A stretch of DNA of 64,000 bases from Devosia sp. (GCF_025809055.1 NZ_CP075529.1:3335501-3399500), one strand, 5' to 3'. Shown: positions 51,217 through 60,183, numbered from the stretch's first letter. Numbers and translations are program-made. Notes: generated by a model from the sequence alone, not told the origin.

Positions 51217-51627
51217 TCAGGCCGCCAGGCACATCGCGCACTTGCCGCGGATTTCCATCGTGGTCCGCTCGACCTTGAACCCGGTCTGCTGTGCCCAGCC
51301 GCCCAGCCGGTCCTCGATGACCGCGTCGGCAAACTCATCGACCTTGCCGCAACCCTCGCAGATGGCGAAGGCGATCAGTCCCTTGCGGTGGCAATGTTCG
51401 TCGGCGCAGGCGACGAAGGCATTGAGCGATTCCAGGCGATGGGCCAGACCGCGCTCCACCAGCTTGTCGAGCGCGCGGTAGATCTGCAGCGGCGCCCGCA
51501 ATCCGTCGCCGCGGAGCCGGTCGAGCAGGTCATAGGCCGAAAGCGGGGCGGGAGCTCCGGTCAGAGCGCCCAGGACCAGTTCCTGATTGCGTGTCAGGTC
51601 TGCTGGCCTTCCATGGTCATGCGCCAT
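51217..51627 (-). CDS. zur: Fur-family zinc uptake regulator Zur
   Basis: A 136-residue Fur-family repressor. It has an N-terminal winged helix (LTRNQELVLGALTGAPAPLS, then IYRALDKLVERGLAHRLESL) and a C-terminal metal/dimer domain with CADEHCHRKG, CEGCGKVDEF and a terminal CAMC that binds structural zinc. Its place at the end of the znu operon, and Zur-type boxes in front of znuC and znuA, identify it as Zur rather than Fur. It overlaps znuB by 11 bp. Confidence 0.92.
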   Translation of the reverse strand: MAHDHGRPADLTRNQELVLGALTGAPAPLSAYDLLDRLRGDGLRAPLQIYRALDKLVERGLAHRLESLNAFVACADEHCHRKGLIAFAICEGCGKVDEFADAVIEDRLGGWAQQTGFKVERTTMEIRGKCAMCLAA

Positions 51628-52432
51628 TGTGTTGCCTCCCGAAAAGCCGGCCTGCCGGTACTGCGAGCGAAATCAGAAACAGGGCCAGTGCCATCACCAC
51701 GATGGATGGGCCCGATGCCGTGTCCCATGTGCGCGACCCGAACAGGCCGCCCACCACCGATAGCCCGCCCAGAACGCCTGCGACAATGGCCATGGTCTCG
51801 GGTGTGGCACTGAGACGCCGCGCCGTGGCGGCGGGAATGATCAGCAGCGAGGTGATCAGCAACACGCCCACCAGCTTCATGGCGATGGCAATGACCGACG
51901 CCATCAGGAGCATCAGGATGATGCGGCTGGCTTCGGGCCGCAGGCCCTCGGCCTCGGCCAGCTCGGTGCTGACTGTCGCCGCCAGCAGCGGCCGCCAGTT
52001 GAAGGCCAGAATGGCCAAAATTCCCAGGCCACCGCCATAGATGATGGCGATATCTTCGACCGACACCGCCAGGATATCCCCGAACAGAAATCCCATGAGG
52101 TCGAAGCGCACCTGCGTCAGGAAGCCGACGATCACCAGCCCCACCGCCAGGCTCGAATGGCTGAGAATGCCGAGCAGAGCATCGGTCGACAGCGTATTCT
52201 GCCGCTGCAACAGCAGAAGCGCCCCGGCCACCAGCGCCGCCACGGCGAAGACGCCGAGCACCATATTGACCGAGAGCAGAATGGATAGCGCCACGCCCAA
52301 TAGCGCCGAATGGGCCATGGTGTCCCCAAAATAGGCCATGCGCCGCCAGACCACGAAACAGCCCAGCGGTCCGGTCACGGCGGCCAGTCCCAAACCGGCA
52401 ATCAGGGCGCGGGAAAAGTAGTCACCGAACAT
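51617..52432 (-). CDS. znuB: zinc ABC transporter permease
   Basis: A 271-residue inner-membrane permease of the ABC-3 family with eight or nine helices (GYxxR-free start MFGDYFSRALIAGLGLAAVT; LGVALSILLSVNMVLG; VDSEL-like TVSTELAEAEGLRPEASRI). The ATG at 52432 follows GGGAGA at good spacing. It partners ZnuC and ZnuA in high-affinity zinc import. zur overlaps its 3' end. Confidence 0.94.
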   Translation of the reverse strand: MFGDYFSRALIAGLGLAAVTGPLGCFVVWRRMAYFGDTMAHSALLGVALSILLSVNMVLGVFAVAALVAGALLLLQRQNTLSTDALLGILSHSSLAVGLVIVGFLTQVRFDLMGFLFGDILAVSVEDIAIIYGGGLGILAILAFNWRPLLAATVSTELAEAEGLRPEASRIILMLLMASVIAIAMKLVGVLLITSLLIIPAATARRLSATPETMAIVAGVLGGLSVVGGLFGSRTWDTASGPSIVVMALALFLISLAVPAGRLFGRQHNGA

Positions 52433-52490
52433 GCACGGTCTCCCGATTTCTCCGCTGACGCAGTGAAGGCTCAAGCACCATCGCCATCCG

Positions 52491-52529
52491 TTCCTCCCCC
52501 TCCTTCAGGGGAAGGTCAGGAGGCGGTGC
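52491..52529. repeat. palindromic repeat, family C
   Basis: TTCCTCCCCCTCCTTCAGGG followed by GAAGGTCAGGAGGCGGTG lies in the 113-bp gap between znuC and znuB. It resembles the copy at 60113-60148. Confidence 0.45.
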
Positions 52530-52545
52530 CGACAATGCAATCCCG

Positions 52546-53337
52546 TCAGTGCTCATGCCGGTGCCCCGCATGCTCGTGTCCGTGTTCGGCGCCCACCACG
52601 CAGCCATCGTCATGGTGCTCGTGGTCATGGTGGTGCTCATAGATCGCCAAAGCCCCCGCCCGATCCCCGAACAGGCTGAGATATTCAGGACTGGTCTTGA
52701 CGGCGCCCGGCGTGCCGCGACAGCACACATGGCCGTTGAGGCAGAGCACAGTGTCGGTTTCCGCCATCACCACATGCAGGTCATGGCTGATCATCAGGAT
52801 ACCGGCCTGTGTCTGGTCGCGAATCTGGCGAACCAGCCCGTAAAGCGCCGCCTCGCCCGAATAGTCGACCCCTTGCACCGGCTCGTCGAGCACCAGGAGG
52901 TCGGGCTTGCGGATCATGGCGCGCGCGAACAGCACCCGCTGAAACTCACCCCCGGACAATTCCTGCACCGCCGCCCGGCGCAGGTGCGCCGCACCCACCG
53001 CTTCCAACGCCGCTGAAATCTCGTCGGGCGAATATCGTCCGGTCAACGTCATCAGCCGTTCCACCGTCAGCGGCAGGGTCCAGTCGACGCTCAGCTTTTG
53101 CGGCACATAGCCAATGGTCAGCCCCGGCTTGCGTTCGACGCTGCCCATGGTCGGGCGGAGCACCCCGGTGGCCATCTTGGCCGTCGTCGATTTCCCCGAC
53201 CCATTGGGCCCGATCAGGGTCACGATCTCCCCACGGGCAATGGTCAGGTCCACCCCTTCCACCAGCGTGCGGCCATTGCGGCGCACTCCGGCCTTGTTGA
53301 GGGTGATCAGGACGTCGCGGGGCGGGATGGCGTTCAT
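52546..53337 (-). CDS. znuC: zinc ABC transporter ATPase
   Basis: A 263-residue ABC ATPase that drives ZnuB. Walker A GPNGSGKSTTAKMATG is near 42, the signature LSGGEFQRVLFARAM near 135 and Walker B LLVLDEPVQGVD near 155. The last 30 residues form a His/Asp-rich tail (YEHHHDHEHHDDG, later EHGHEHAGHRHEH) likely to bind zinc. The start at 53337 (MNAIPPRDVLI) is chosen because the longer frame runs across the Zur boxes. Confidence 0.94.
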   Translation of the reverse strand: MNAIPPRDVLITLNKAGVRRNGRTLVEGVDLTIARGEIVTLIGPNGSGKSTTAKMATGVLRPTMGSVERKPGLTIGYVPQKLSVDWTLPLTVERLMTLTGRYSPDEISAALEAVGAAHLRRAAVQELSGGEFQRVLFARAMIRKPDLLVLDEPVQGVDYSGEAALYGLVRQIRDQTQAGILMISHDLHVVMAETDTVLCLNGHVCCRGTPGAVKTSPEYLSLFGDRAGALAIYEHHHDHEHHDDGCVVGAEHGHEHAGHRHEH

Positions 53338-53394
53338 GGGCCTGGTCGGGTTCGGTCGCAGAAAGTGAAAAGCCGGCTTGACGGCTATCAATAC

Positions 53395-53407
53395 GTTATA
53401 GCATAAC
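53395..53407. promoter_or_regulatory. Zur box 1
   Basis: GTTATAGCATAAC is an inverted repeat close to the Zur consensus GTTATAnTATAAC. It lies in the divergent znuC-znuA gap, 58 bp upstream of znuC and 64 bp upstream of znuA, and fits zinc-dependent repression of both. Confidence 0.8.
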
Positions 53408-53417
53408 ACCGCCGCAA

Positions 53418-53434
53418 GCGTAATAACATAACAT
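53418..53434. promoter_or_regulatory. candidate second Zur box
   Basis: On the minus strand TATGTTATGTTATTACG matches one Zur half-site well and the other partly. It is centred about 25 bp from box 1 on the znuA side, so znuA may have its own operator. Confidence 0.45.
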
Positions 53435-53471
53435 ATCGCTTGCCGATCTCCCTTTGCCAAGAGGCCACTCG

Positions 53472-54431
53472 ATGCAGAAATTCACCCTGTCCCTCGCCGC
53501 CCTGTCGACGCTGCTGCTCACCGGCACCGCCATGGCCGCGCCTAGCGTCGTCGCCTCGACAAAGCCGGTGCACGCGCTGGTGGCCGCGGTGATGGGCGAT
53601 GTCGGCGCGCCTGGTCTTATCGTCAAGGGTGCAGCCTCCCCACACAGCTATTCGCTCCGCCCGTCCGACGCCGCTACCCTTGAGGCGGCCGACATCGTGT
53701 TCTGGACCGGCCATGGCATGGAACTGTTCCTGGCCGATGCGCTCGAAACCCTGCCCATCAATGCCGAAGTGGTGGAACTGGCCGATTCTCCCGGCATCGA
53801 ATTGCTGCCCGTCCGCGAGGGCGGCGCCTTTGAGCCCCATATGCACGAGGGCGAAGACGGCCACGATCATGGCCACGATCATGGTGATCACGCCGATCAC
53901 GACCATCACCATGAGGGCGAGGGCGACATGCATTTCTGGCTCGATCCGGAAAATGCCAAACTGATGGTCACCCAGATTGCCACCGTCCTGTCCGAGGCCG
54001 ATCCGGAAAATGCGTCGACTTACCAGGCGAATGCCGAGGCCGAACAGGTGCGGCTGGATGCTTTGACCGAGGATCTGCGCGAAACGCTGGCACCGATCGC
54101 CGGCAAGCCCTTCATCGTCTTCCACGATGCCTACCAGTATTTCGAGAACCGCTTTGGTCTCGAGGTCGCCGGTTCGATCACCGTGTCGCCCGAAGCCATG
54201 CCCGGCGCTGCCCGCATCGACGAATTGCGGGCCAAGGTTTCCGAATTGGGCGCCACCTGCGTCTTTGCCGAACCCAATTTCCAGCCGGCCATCGTCAATA
54301 CCATCATCGAAGGCACCGAGGCCAAGGCCGGCACGCTCGATCCGGAAGGCGCGGCGCTGACCGAAGGCCCCGAGCTCTATTCCAACCTGCTGCATGGCCT
54401 CGCCAACGGCCTTCTGGAGTGCCTCGGCTAG
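53472..54431 (+). CDS. znuA: zinc ABC transporter substrate-binding protein
   Basis: A 319-residue periplasmic zinc-binding protein of the cluster A-I family. The signal peptide (MQKFTLSLAALSTLLLTGTA) ends at AMAAP. Zinc ligand His residues are seen in ASPHSYSLRPSDAATL near 58, MHFWLDPENAKLM near 153 and IVFHDAYQYFENRFG near 217. A His/Asp-rich loop (about 120-150, HDHGHDHGDHADHDHHHEGE) is typical of zinc rather than manganese carriers. The ATG at 53472 has AAGAGG upstream. It is divergent from znuCB-zur. Confidence 0.95.
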   Translation: MQKFTLSLAALSTLLLTGTAMAAPSVVASTKPVHALVAAVMGDVGAPGLIVKGAASPHSYSLRPSDAATLEAADIVFWTGHGMELFLADALETLPINAEVVELADSPGIELLPVREGGAFEPHMHEGEDGHDHGHDHGDHADHDHHHEGEGDMHFWLDPENAKLMVTQIATVLSEADPENASTYQANAEAEQVRLDALTEDLRETLAPIAGKPFIVFHDAYQYFENRFGLEVAGSITVSPEAMPGAARIDELRAKVSELGATCVFAEPNFQPAIVNTIIEGTEAKAGTLDPEGAALTEGPELYSNLLHGLANGLLECLG

Positions 54432-54454
54432 CTTGGCCTTGCTCTATGGGGTCG

Positions 54455-54811
54455 CTACTTCAGCGGCCCCTTGAAGATGAAGAAGGCGCCCAGCCCGATC
54501 AGGGCAAAGCCGATGCCGTGGTTCCAGGTGAGCTTTTCTCCCAGGTAGAACACGGCGAACAGCGCAAAGGCGCTGAGCGAAATCACCTCCTGGATCGTCT
54601 TCAGCTCTGCCGCTGAATAGACCTGATAGCCGATGCGATTGGCCGGAATGGCCAGCCAATACTCGAAAAAGGCTATGCCCCAGCTGATCAGCACCACCAT
54701 CCACAGCGCCGCGCCGTGGAATTTCAGGTGCCAGTACCAGGCAAAAGTCATGAATATGTTGGAGGCGATCAAAAGCCCGATCGGGGCGAGGGTAGGGACG
54801 TTGAGGCCCAA
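54455..54811 (-). CDS. DMT family protein (DUF486)
   Basis: A 118-residue membrane protein with four helices, of the DUF486 group. The pattern is LIASNIFMTFAWYWHLKF near 12, then LISWGIAFFEYWLAIPANRI, then LKTIQEVISLSAFALFAVFY near 70. Function is unknown; related four-helix DMT proteins may act as dimeric transporters. It is convergent with znuA, 23 bp away. Confidence 0.88.
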   Translation of the reverse strand: MGLNVPTLAPIGLLIASNIFMTFAWYWHLKFHGAALWMVVLISWGIAFFEYWLAIPANRIGYQVYSAAELKTIQEVISLSAFALFAVFYLGEKLTWNHGIGFALIGLGAFFIFKGPLK

Positions 54812-54904
54812 GGCTTGCTCCTGCTCAAACCGGAACGCAGTCCGGCCGTGCCTTGTATCACTCCCATGGCGGCAAAATAGTGGGATTGCGCAATAACAAC
54901 CGCA

Positions 54905-55159
54905 TCAACGCAGGTGCTTGGTGGGCTGTTCGAGCGAGAAGATCTCGTCGCTGACATCGTCGATTTTCTTGCGCACCAGGGTCTGCGCGTCATAGAGCCC
55001 GCGATTGTAGAAATAGGCCCCCATTTTCTCGGCGAAAAATCCCATCAGCATCTCGGCGGGTATGGCGCCGATGGATTGGTCGAGTTCCTCGCGGAAATAG
55101 TCCTGGATCTCGCCGACAATGGCCTTGGTTTCCTCGCGGCTAAAGGTGATGGGCTTCAT
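54905..55159 (-). CDS. DUF2164 family protein
   Basis: An 84-residue mostly helical cytoplasmic protein (MKPITFSREETKAIVGEIQD). It has the DUF2164 features AEMLMGFFAEKMGAYFYNRG and DAQTLVRKKIDDVSDEIFSL. Function unknown. Its start region lies about 100 bp from that of the divergent secreted protein at 55260. Confidence 0.85.
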   Translation of the reverse strand: MKPITFSREETKAIVGEIQDYFREELDQSIGAIPAEMLMGFFAEKMGAYFYNRGLYDAQTLVRKKIDDVSDEIFSLEQPTKHLR

Positions 55160-55259
55160 GGCTCATGGTCTCCTTTCAGGCTGTGTTCATATCGCGAGTC
55201 GCCAATTGCAGGGCGACAAAGCCTGCGACAGAATAATTCCGCATCGAGGAGAACCCGCC

Positions 55260-55892
55260 ATGTATGCCCGCCTGTCTCTTCTAGCTCTGGCCCTCGCGCT
55301 GCCGGTATCCGCCCCGGCCCTGGCCAAGGAAAAGTTCAAGCCCGCTCCCACAGACGAAATCGCTTGCGAAGGCGCCTTTGCCATCGACAGTTCGGAACAG
55401 CGTCTGATCGAGATCTACGGCGCCGACAATGTCTGGACCGGCACCGTGCCCGGCCCGGAAGGCATTGAAATGCTCGCCACCCGCGTCTTCGATGGTGATC
55501 CGGACAAGCAGATCGAATTTGTCTGGTGGGATGAGGACAAGCGCGAAGGCCCCAGTTACATCGAACTGAACCCTTCCATGACGGGCCCGGGTGGCGTTCG
55601 GGTCGGCCAGAGCATGGACGAGGTTGAGGCCATCAATGGCGAACCCTTCACCCTTTCCGGCTTCGGCTGGGACTATGGTGGATCGACCAGCCCGCAATCG
55701 GGCGCGCTGTCAGACTTTCCGGGCGACTGCATTCTCTCGCTGCGCTTTTCGCCGCAGGACTATCCCGCCGATGTGGACACCGACTCGGTCATGGGCGATC
55801 GCGAAGTATCATCGGACAATCCGATCCTGGATGCCATGGACGTGCGCGTCGACATCGTCTCGATCGGCTATCCGCACCCCGATTTTCGCTGA
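55260..55892 (+). CDS. secreted hypothetical protein
   Basis: A 210-residue exported protein. The signal peptide (MYARLSLLALALALPVSAPA) ends at LAKEK. The mature part has paired Cys (EIACEGAF and GDCILSLRF), a GxVxGPEGIEMLATRVFDGD stretch and a VRVGQSMDEVEAINGEPFTL motif. The latter resembles the start of small SmpA/BamE-like or nutrient-binding folds (ggvrvGmt.eev...nG.pf), but this is only a similarity in style. The ATG at 55260 follows GAGGAG. Confidence 0.7.
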   Translation: MYARLSLLALALALPVSAPALAKEKFKPAPTDEIACEGAFAIDSSEQRLIEIYGADNVWTGTVPGPEGIEMLATRVFDGDPDKQIEFVWWDEDKREGPSYIELNPSMTGPGGVRVGQSMDEVEAINGEPFTLSGFGWDYGGSTSPQSGALSDFPGDCILSLRFSPQDYPADVDTDSVMGDREVSSDNPILDAMDVRVDIVSIGYPHPDFR

Positions 55893-55899
55893 TCGGTCG

Positions 55900-56406
55900 T
55901 CAGCAGGCGGTGGGAACGAAGGAGCGCACGAGGCCCTCGATGGTCTCGTGCATGTCCGACAGGTCCTGCGCCGGATAAACTGCGCGGAACGCGGCATAGC
56001 TGTCGCCATCGCACAGGGTGATCATCCGCTGGTACATGATGAACCGTCCCCTGGTTGCCGACCAGGTTGCCCATTGCGGCGTCGAGGCCTGGTAGGACAA
56101 TAGCCAGCCTTCAATGAGGTCCTGCGACAACCGGTTGGCGACTTCGCCCTCGAAATTGTCCGCGGTGACGGTCGACCACCCGCCCCAGACGCGCAATTCA
56201 TGCTGCCGGTTGGGCAGGTAGAAAAGCTGCCCATCGCCATTGTCGCTTTCCCCCTGGCCTTCATAGCCGGGCGGAATGTCCAGCGCATAGCCGAAGCGGG
56301 CATTGGTGTAGCTGGTCCAGAACTGGGCCTGGACGGGCAGGGCCGCCAGCGCGAACAGGCAGACAGCAGTGATATGCGCGATAATTCGGGCCGGTCTCGA
56401 TCTCAT
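55900..56406 (-). CDS. secreted hypothetical protein
   Basis: A 168-residue exported protein. The signal peptide (MRSRPARIIAHITAVCLFAL) ends at PVQAQ. The mature part starts FWTSYTNARFGYALDIPPGY, a pattern common in periplasmic proteins of unknown function, and has Cys at TLCDGDSYAAF and at the very C-terminus. It lies 4 bp downstream of the CDF transporter gene and is probably co-transcribed with it. The ATG at 56406 opens directly onto the signal peptide. Confidence 0.7.
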   Translation of the reverse strand: MRSRPARIIAHITAVCLFALAALPVQAQFWTSYTNARFGYALDIPPGYEGQGESDNGDGQLFYLPNRQHELRVWGGWSTVTADNFEGEVANRLSQDLIEGWLLSYQASTPQWATWSATRGRFIMYQRMITLCDGDSYAAFRAVYPAQDLSDMHETIEGLVRSFVPTAC

Positions 56407-56410
56407 GGCG

Positions 56411-57304
56411 CTACAATACCACGATCCCGGCATGCTTGGCCTTGTTTTCCGGCTCCACGTGAATGGTGATCTGCGCCTTGTCCACGGCGTCGCGCAATTT
56501 GGCCTCGATGGCGTCGCATATGGTGTGGGCCGCATCGACGCTCATGGCGCCCGGCACCACCAGGTGAAAGTCGATGAAAATCAGCGCGCCGGCCTGGCGC
56601 GTGCGAATGTCATGGGCCTCGATGGCGCCATCGGCATTGGTGGCAATGGTCTCGCGGATCAGCTTTTGCGTCTCGGGCGGCACGGCCACGTCCATGAGCC
56701 CGCCAACGCTGTCGCGAATGACGCCCCAGCCCGACCACAGGATGTTGAGTGCCACCAGCCCCGCCAGCACGGCGTCGAGCACCACCCATCCGGTGAGGTA
56801 AACCAGGGCAAGCCCGACCAGAACCCCACCGGTCGAGACGACATCGGTCATCAGGTGCTTGCCATCCGCCTCGACGGCGGGCGAGCGCACCTGCCGTCCA
56901 TGCCGGATCAGGATGCGCGCCCAGACCAGATTGATCGCCGTGGCCCCGACGCTGATGGCCATGCCGGGGCCAGGATTTTCCGGCATTTCGGGGGCCATGA
57001 GGCCCATGGCTGCCTCGCGCAGGATCAAGAGCGCCGCTACGATGATCATCACCCCGACAATGACCGCCGAGAAATATTCGGCCTTGTGGTAGCCATAGGG
57101 CAGGCTGGCATCGGCCGGCCGCTGCGCCAGGCGCACCGCGATCAGGGTGGTGATGGCCGTGACCACATTGACGATTGATTCCAGCGCGTCGGAGAAAAGC
57201 GCAATCGAGCCGGTGATCCACCAGGCTGCACCCTTAAGCGCCAGCACCGTCAGTCCCACCGCAAGGCTGGCCAGGGCAATCTTGAGAGTCTTGCTGGCTT
57301 CCAT
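56411..57304 (-). CDS. cation diffusion facilitator family transporter
   Basis: A 297-residue metal/proton antiporter (zinc, cobalt, iron or cadmium efflux). It has six helices. Metal-site segments are LFSDALESIVNVVTA near 36 (Asp present; the usual HxxxD first His is not obvious) and ADGKHLMTDVVSTGGVLVG near 150 (HxxxD). A C-terminal cytoplasmic dimerisation domain contains HDIRTRQAG and DFHLVVPGAMSVDAAH. The ATG at 57304 follows GGAGA. The metal cannot be fixed by eye; proximity to the znu locus hints at zinc balance. Confidence 0.9.
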   Translation of the reverse strand: MEASKTLKIALASLAVGLTVLALKGAAWWITGSIALFSDALESIVNVVTAITTLIAVRLAQRPADASLPYGYHKAEYFSAVIVGVMIIVAALLILREAAMGLMAPEMPENPGPGMAISVGATAINLVWARILIRHGRQVRSPAVEADGKHLMTDVVSTGGVLVGLALVYLTGWVVLDAVLAGLVALNILWSGWGVIRDSVGGLMDVAVPPETQKLIRETIATNADGAIEAHDIRTRQAGALIFIDFHLVVPGAMSVDAAHTICDAIEAKLRDAVDKAQITIHVEPENKAKHAGIVVL

Positions 57305-57665
57305 GGCGGGTCTCCGGGTGTCAAAGCGGCCATACCTGCTCACGGCGTCGGGCACAACCCATTGTTTTTGCAAACGATTTTCACAATCATTCCAAACTTC
57401 CGGCTTTGTCGCCGCCCCCTTGGGGTAAGTGCTTGAAATGTCACGGGAGACGCCTGGCGGCCGAGGGCTTGTGCACGGATCACGCGAGCCATGCATTCTG
57501 CACGCTTCCGGCGTACAATTTCTGGCCTATGCTACTTTCGTCTTATCGCCTTTCGCATTATGGTCCGCGCCGAAATCAGACCTAGTGTAGGGCATCGCCC
57601 GGGGATTCTGGCAGCCGGCAGGCGCCCGCCCCGCTTTGCCCATACCAGAGACGGAGTTGCATTTC
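57305..57665. other. intergenic gap
   Basis: About 360 bp between the CDF gene and the BadF-type kinase gene. It must carry divergent promoters. I see no coding sequence, clear operator or RNA gene in it. Confidence 0.4.
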
Positions 57666-58601
57666 GTGCCACGATATTTTCTTGGCGTTGATGGCGGCGG
57701 CACCAATTGCCGCGTGAGGCTGGCCGACGAGAACCTGCAGACGCTGGCCGAGGTTCGCAATGGCCGGTCCAATCTGCAGATCGATGGTGGCGACCCCGCC
57801 TATCGGGCCATCATGGACGGGACCCGCGACGCTTTCGAAAAAGCCGGCATCGATTATTCCGAAACCGCCAATACCTACGCCTGTTTCGGCATGGCCGGCG
57901 GCCGCATGGATTCGGCCCGTGATGCCTTCGCCGCCCGCAAGTGGCCCTTTGCCGGCGTCAAAGTCTATGACGACATCGACATTGCCCATGCCGGCGCCCT
58001 GGGTGGCGAAGAAGGTGGCGTCGCCATCATCGGCACCGGTTCGGCCGCCATGTCGATCGTCGATGGCAAGCGCTACCAGGCCGGCGGCTGGGGCTTTCAC
58101 ATCGGCGACCAGATGAGCGGCGCCATCCTGGGCCGCGAGCTTGCGCGCTACGCTGTTGAAGCCGAAGATGGGCTGGTCGAGGCGTCGCCCCTGACTAGGG
58201 CGGTCATCGCTGCGCTTGGCGGCAATAATCAGGGCGCCATGACCTGGTCCTTCGCCACCGAACTGGGTTTGAGCCTGACCGGCAATGAGGGCGCCGAAGA
58301 CGACGCCCTGATCGGCCGCGCGCCCGGCGAGTTCGGCAAACTCATGCCGCTCTTGTTCGACTACCTGGAAAAGGACGACCCGGTCGCCCTCAAGATGCTC
58401 GATATCGAGTTGGGCTATATCGCCACCTATGTCGCCTGGTTCAAAAGCCACGGCGCCAAGGTACTGGCGATCGTCGGCGGTCTCGGACAACGCCTCTTCC
58501 CGGTGCTGCAACAACAATATGGTGACTTTGTCGCCCTGCCGAAATACGAACCGCTGCACGGGGCGATCATCCTCGCCCGCCAGCACGCGACGTCAAACTA
58601 A
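57666..58601 (+). CDS. BadF/BadG/BcrA-type ATPase, probable N-acetylglucosamine kinase
   Basis: A 311-residue ASKHA-fold kinase. The phosphate-1 loop is YFLGVDGGGTNCRVRLAD at the N-terminus, phosphate-2 is VAIIGTGSAAMSIVDGKR near 118, and GGWGFHIGDQMSGAILGREL near 137 is typical of GlcNAc-kinase-like members. Substrate inferred only from family. I use GTG at 57666 with GGAG upstream; TTG at 57636 is also possible. zwf starts 11 bp after the stop, so it heads the zwf-pgl-edd unit. Confidence 0.82.
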   Translation: MPRYFLGVDGGGTNCRVRLADENLQTLAEVRNGRSNLQIDGGDPAYRAIMDGTRDAFEKAGIDYSETANTYACFGMAGGRMDSARDAFAARKWPFAGVKVYDDIDIAHAGALGGEEGGVAIIGTGSAAMSIVDGKRYQAGGWGFHIGDQMSGAILGRELARYAVEAEDGLVEASPLTRAVIAALGGNNQGAMTWSFATELGLSLTGNEGAEDDALIGRAPGEFGKLMPLLFDYLEKDDPVALKMLDIELGYIATYVAWFKSHGAKVLAIVGGLGQRLFPVLQQQYGDFVALPKYEPLHGAIILARQHATSN

Positions 58602-58612
58602 GGACCTGCCCA

Positions 58613-60097
58613 TTGTCCAGCCGCATCATTCCCGTTCAGCCATTCGACTATGTGGTGTTTGGCGCAACCGGTGACCTGACCAAGCGCAAGCTCATTCCGG
58701 CGCTGTTCCATCGCTTCCTCGATGGCCAGTTCGACGAATCCAGCCGCATCATCGGGGTGTCCCGCTCCAAGCTCAGCGACGCCGATTTCCAGAAACTGGC
58801 CAGCGACGCCATCGCCCAGTTTGTCGAGGCGCCCTATCAGGACGCCGCCGCCATCAAGCGCTTCATCTCGATCTTTTCCTATGTCGTCAACGACGTCTCC
58901 GACGAAGCCGGCTGGGGCGACCTCAAGAAGGCCCTGCGCGACGATCCAAAGGTCGTGCGTGCCTTCTATCTGGCCGTGGCGCCTGATCTGTTCGAGCCCA
59001 TTGCCGAGCAATTGTCCAAGACCAAGGTCTATCGGCGCGATGCCCGTGTGGTCATCGAGAAGCCGCTGGGTCACGATCTGGCCTCCAGCCAGGAGATCAA
59101 TGACGGCGTGGCCAAGATCTTCAAGGAAGATCAGGTCTATCGCATCGATCATTATCTCGGCAAAGAAACCGTCCAGAACCTGCTGGCCCTGCGCTTTGCC
59201 AATACGCTGTTCGAGCCGGTCTGGAATTCGGCTCATATCGATCACGTGCAACTGACCGTGGCCGAAAGCGTCGGCGCCGGCACGCGCGGCTATTACGACG
59301 AATCTGGCGCCCTGCGCGACATGATCCAGAACCACATGCTGCAGCTGCTCTGCCTTGTGGCCATGGAGCCGCCAGCCAATGACGATGCCAATGCCCTGCG
59401 CGATGAAAAGCTCAAGGTGCTGCGTGCCCTCCGGCCCATTTCCAATGGCGAAGTCGCCACGAAAACTGTGCGCGGCCAATATCGCGGCGTGAAGTCCGAA
59501 ACCGCCTCGGTGGCCTCCTATCAGGATGAGTTGCCCGAGGAAAAGAAGGGCAGCCGTACCGAGACATTCGTGGCGCTCAAGGCCGAGATCGAAAACTGGC
59601 GCTGGGCCGGCGTGCCCTTCTATCTGCGCACCGGCAAGCGCATGGCCGAGCGCGTCTCGGAAATCTGCATCCAGTTCAAGCCCATTCCGCATTCGATCTT
59701 CGATCACGCCGAAGGCGCGCCAAAGCCCAATAAGCTCATCATCCGCCTGCAGCCCGACGAGGGCGTCAAGATGATGCTGATGATCAAGGATCCCGGTCCC
59801 GGCGGCATGCGCCTGCGGGAAGTGCCGCTCAACCTCTCCTTCGCCGAAACCTTCGCCGAACGCACCCCCGAGGCCTATGAGCGCCTGCTCATGGACGTCA
59901 TTCGCGGCAGCCAGACCCTGTTCATGCGCCGCGACGAATTGGAAGCCGCCTGGAACTGGGTCGATCCGATCCGCGAAGCCTGGGATCGCGCCGCCGAGCC
60001 GCCGCAGACCTACACTGCCGGCACCTGGGGCCCGAGCGGCGCCGTGGCCCTCATCGAACGCGACGGCCGCACCTGGTATGAAGGGCCCCATTCGTGA
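58613..60097 (+). CDS. zwf: glucose-6-phosphate 1-dehydrogenase
   Basis: A 494-residue NAD(P)-dependent enzyme that oxidises glucose-6-phosphate to 6-phosphogluconolactone, the entry to the Entner-Doudoroff and pentose phosphate routes. The nucleotide-binding motif is VVFGATGDLTKRKLIPALF near 14. The active site is YRIDHYLGKETVQNLLALRF near 178. The start is TTG at 58613 with AAGGA upstream. Full length. Confidence 0.97.
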   Translation: MSSRIIPVQPFDYVVFGATGDLTKRKLIPALFHRFLDGQFDESSRIIGVSRSKLSDADFQKLASDAIAQFVEAPYQDAAAIKRFISIFSYVVNDVSDEAGWGDLKKALRDDPKVVRAFYLAVAPDLFEPIAEQLSKTKVYRRDARVVIEKPLGHDLASSQEINDGVAKIFKEDQVYRIDHYLGKETVQNLLALRFANTLFEPVWNSAHIDHVQLTVAESVGAGTRGYYDESGALRDMIQNHMLQLLCLVAMEPPANDDANALRDEKLKVLRALRPISNGEVATKTVRGQYRGVKSETASVASYQDELPEEKKGSRTETFVALKAEIENWRWAGVPFYLRTGKRMAERVSEICIQFKPIPHSIFDHAEGAPKPNKLIIRLQPDEGVKMMLMIKDPGPGGMRLREVPLNLSFAETFAERTPEAYERLLMDVIRGSQTLFMRRDELEAAWNWVDPIREAWDRAAEPPQTYTAGTWGPSGAVALIERDGRTWYEGPHS

Positions 60098-60112
60098 GGC
60101 CAGCACGATCTG

Positions 60113-60148
60113 TTCCTCCCCCTTCCAAGGGGGAGGTTAGGTGGGGGT
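60113..60148. repeat. palindromic repeat, family C
   Basis: TTCCTCCCCCTTCCAAGGGG followed by GAGGTTAGGTGGGGGT lies in the 86-bp gap between zwf and pgl. The core CCCCCTTCCAAGGGGG is a near-perfect palindrome. Confidence 0.5.
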
Positions 60149-60183
60149 TGCTCCCACACTCTCTGGACTGAAAGCCAAGCCCA

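Noticed and set aside
53338..53460. An upstream extension of znuC by 41 codons
   Set aside because: The extension would translate across the Zur boxes, and its product (AKGDRQAICYVITLAAVL...) is unlike any ABC ATPase N-terminus.
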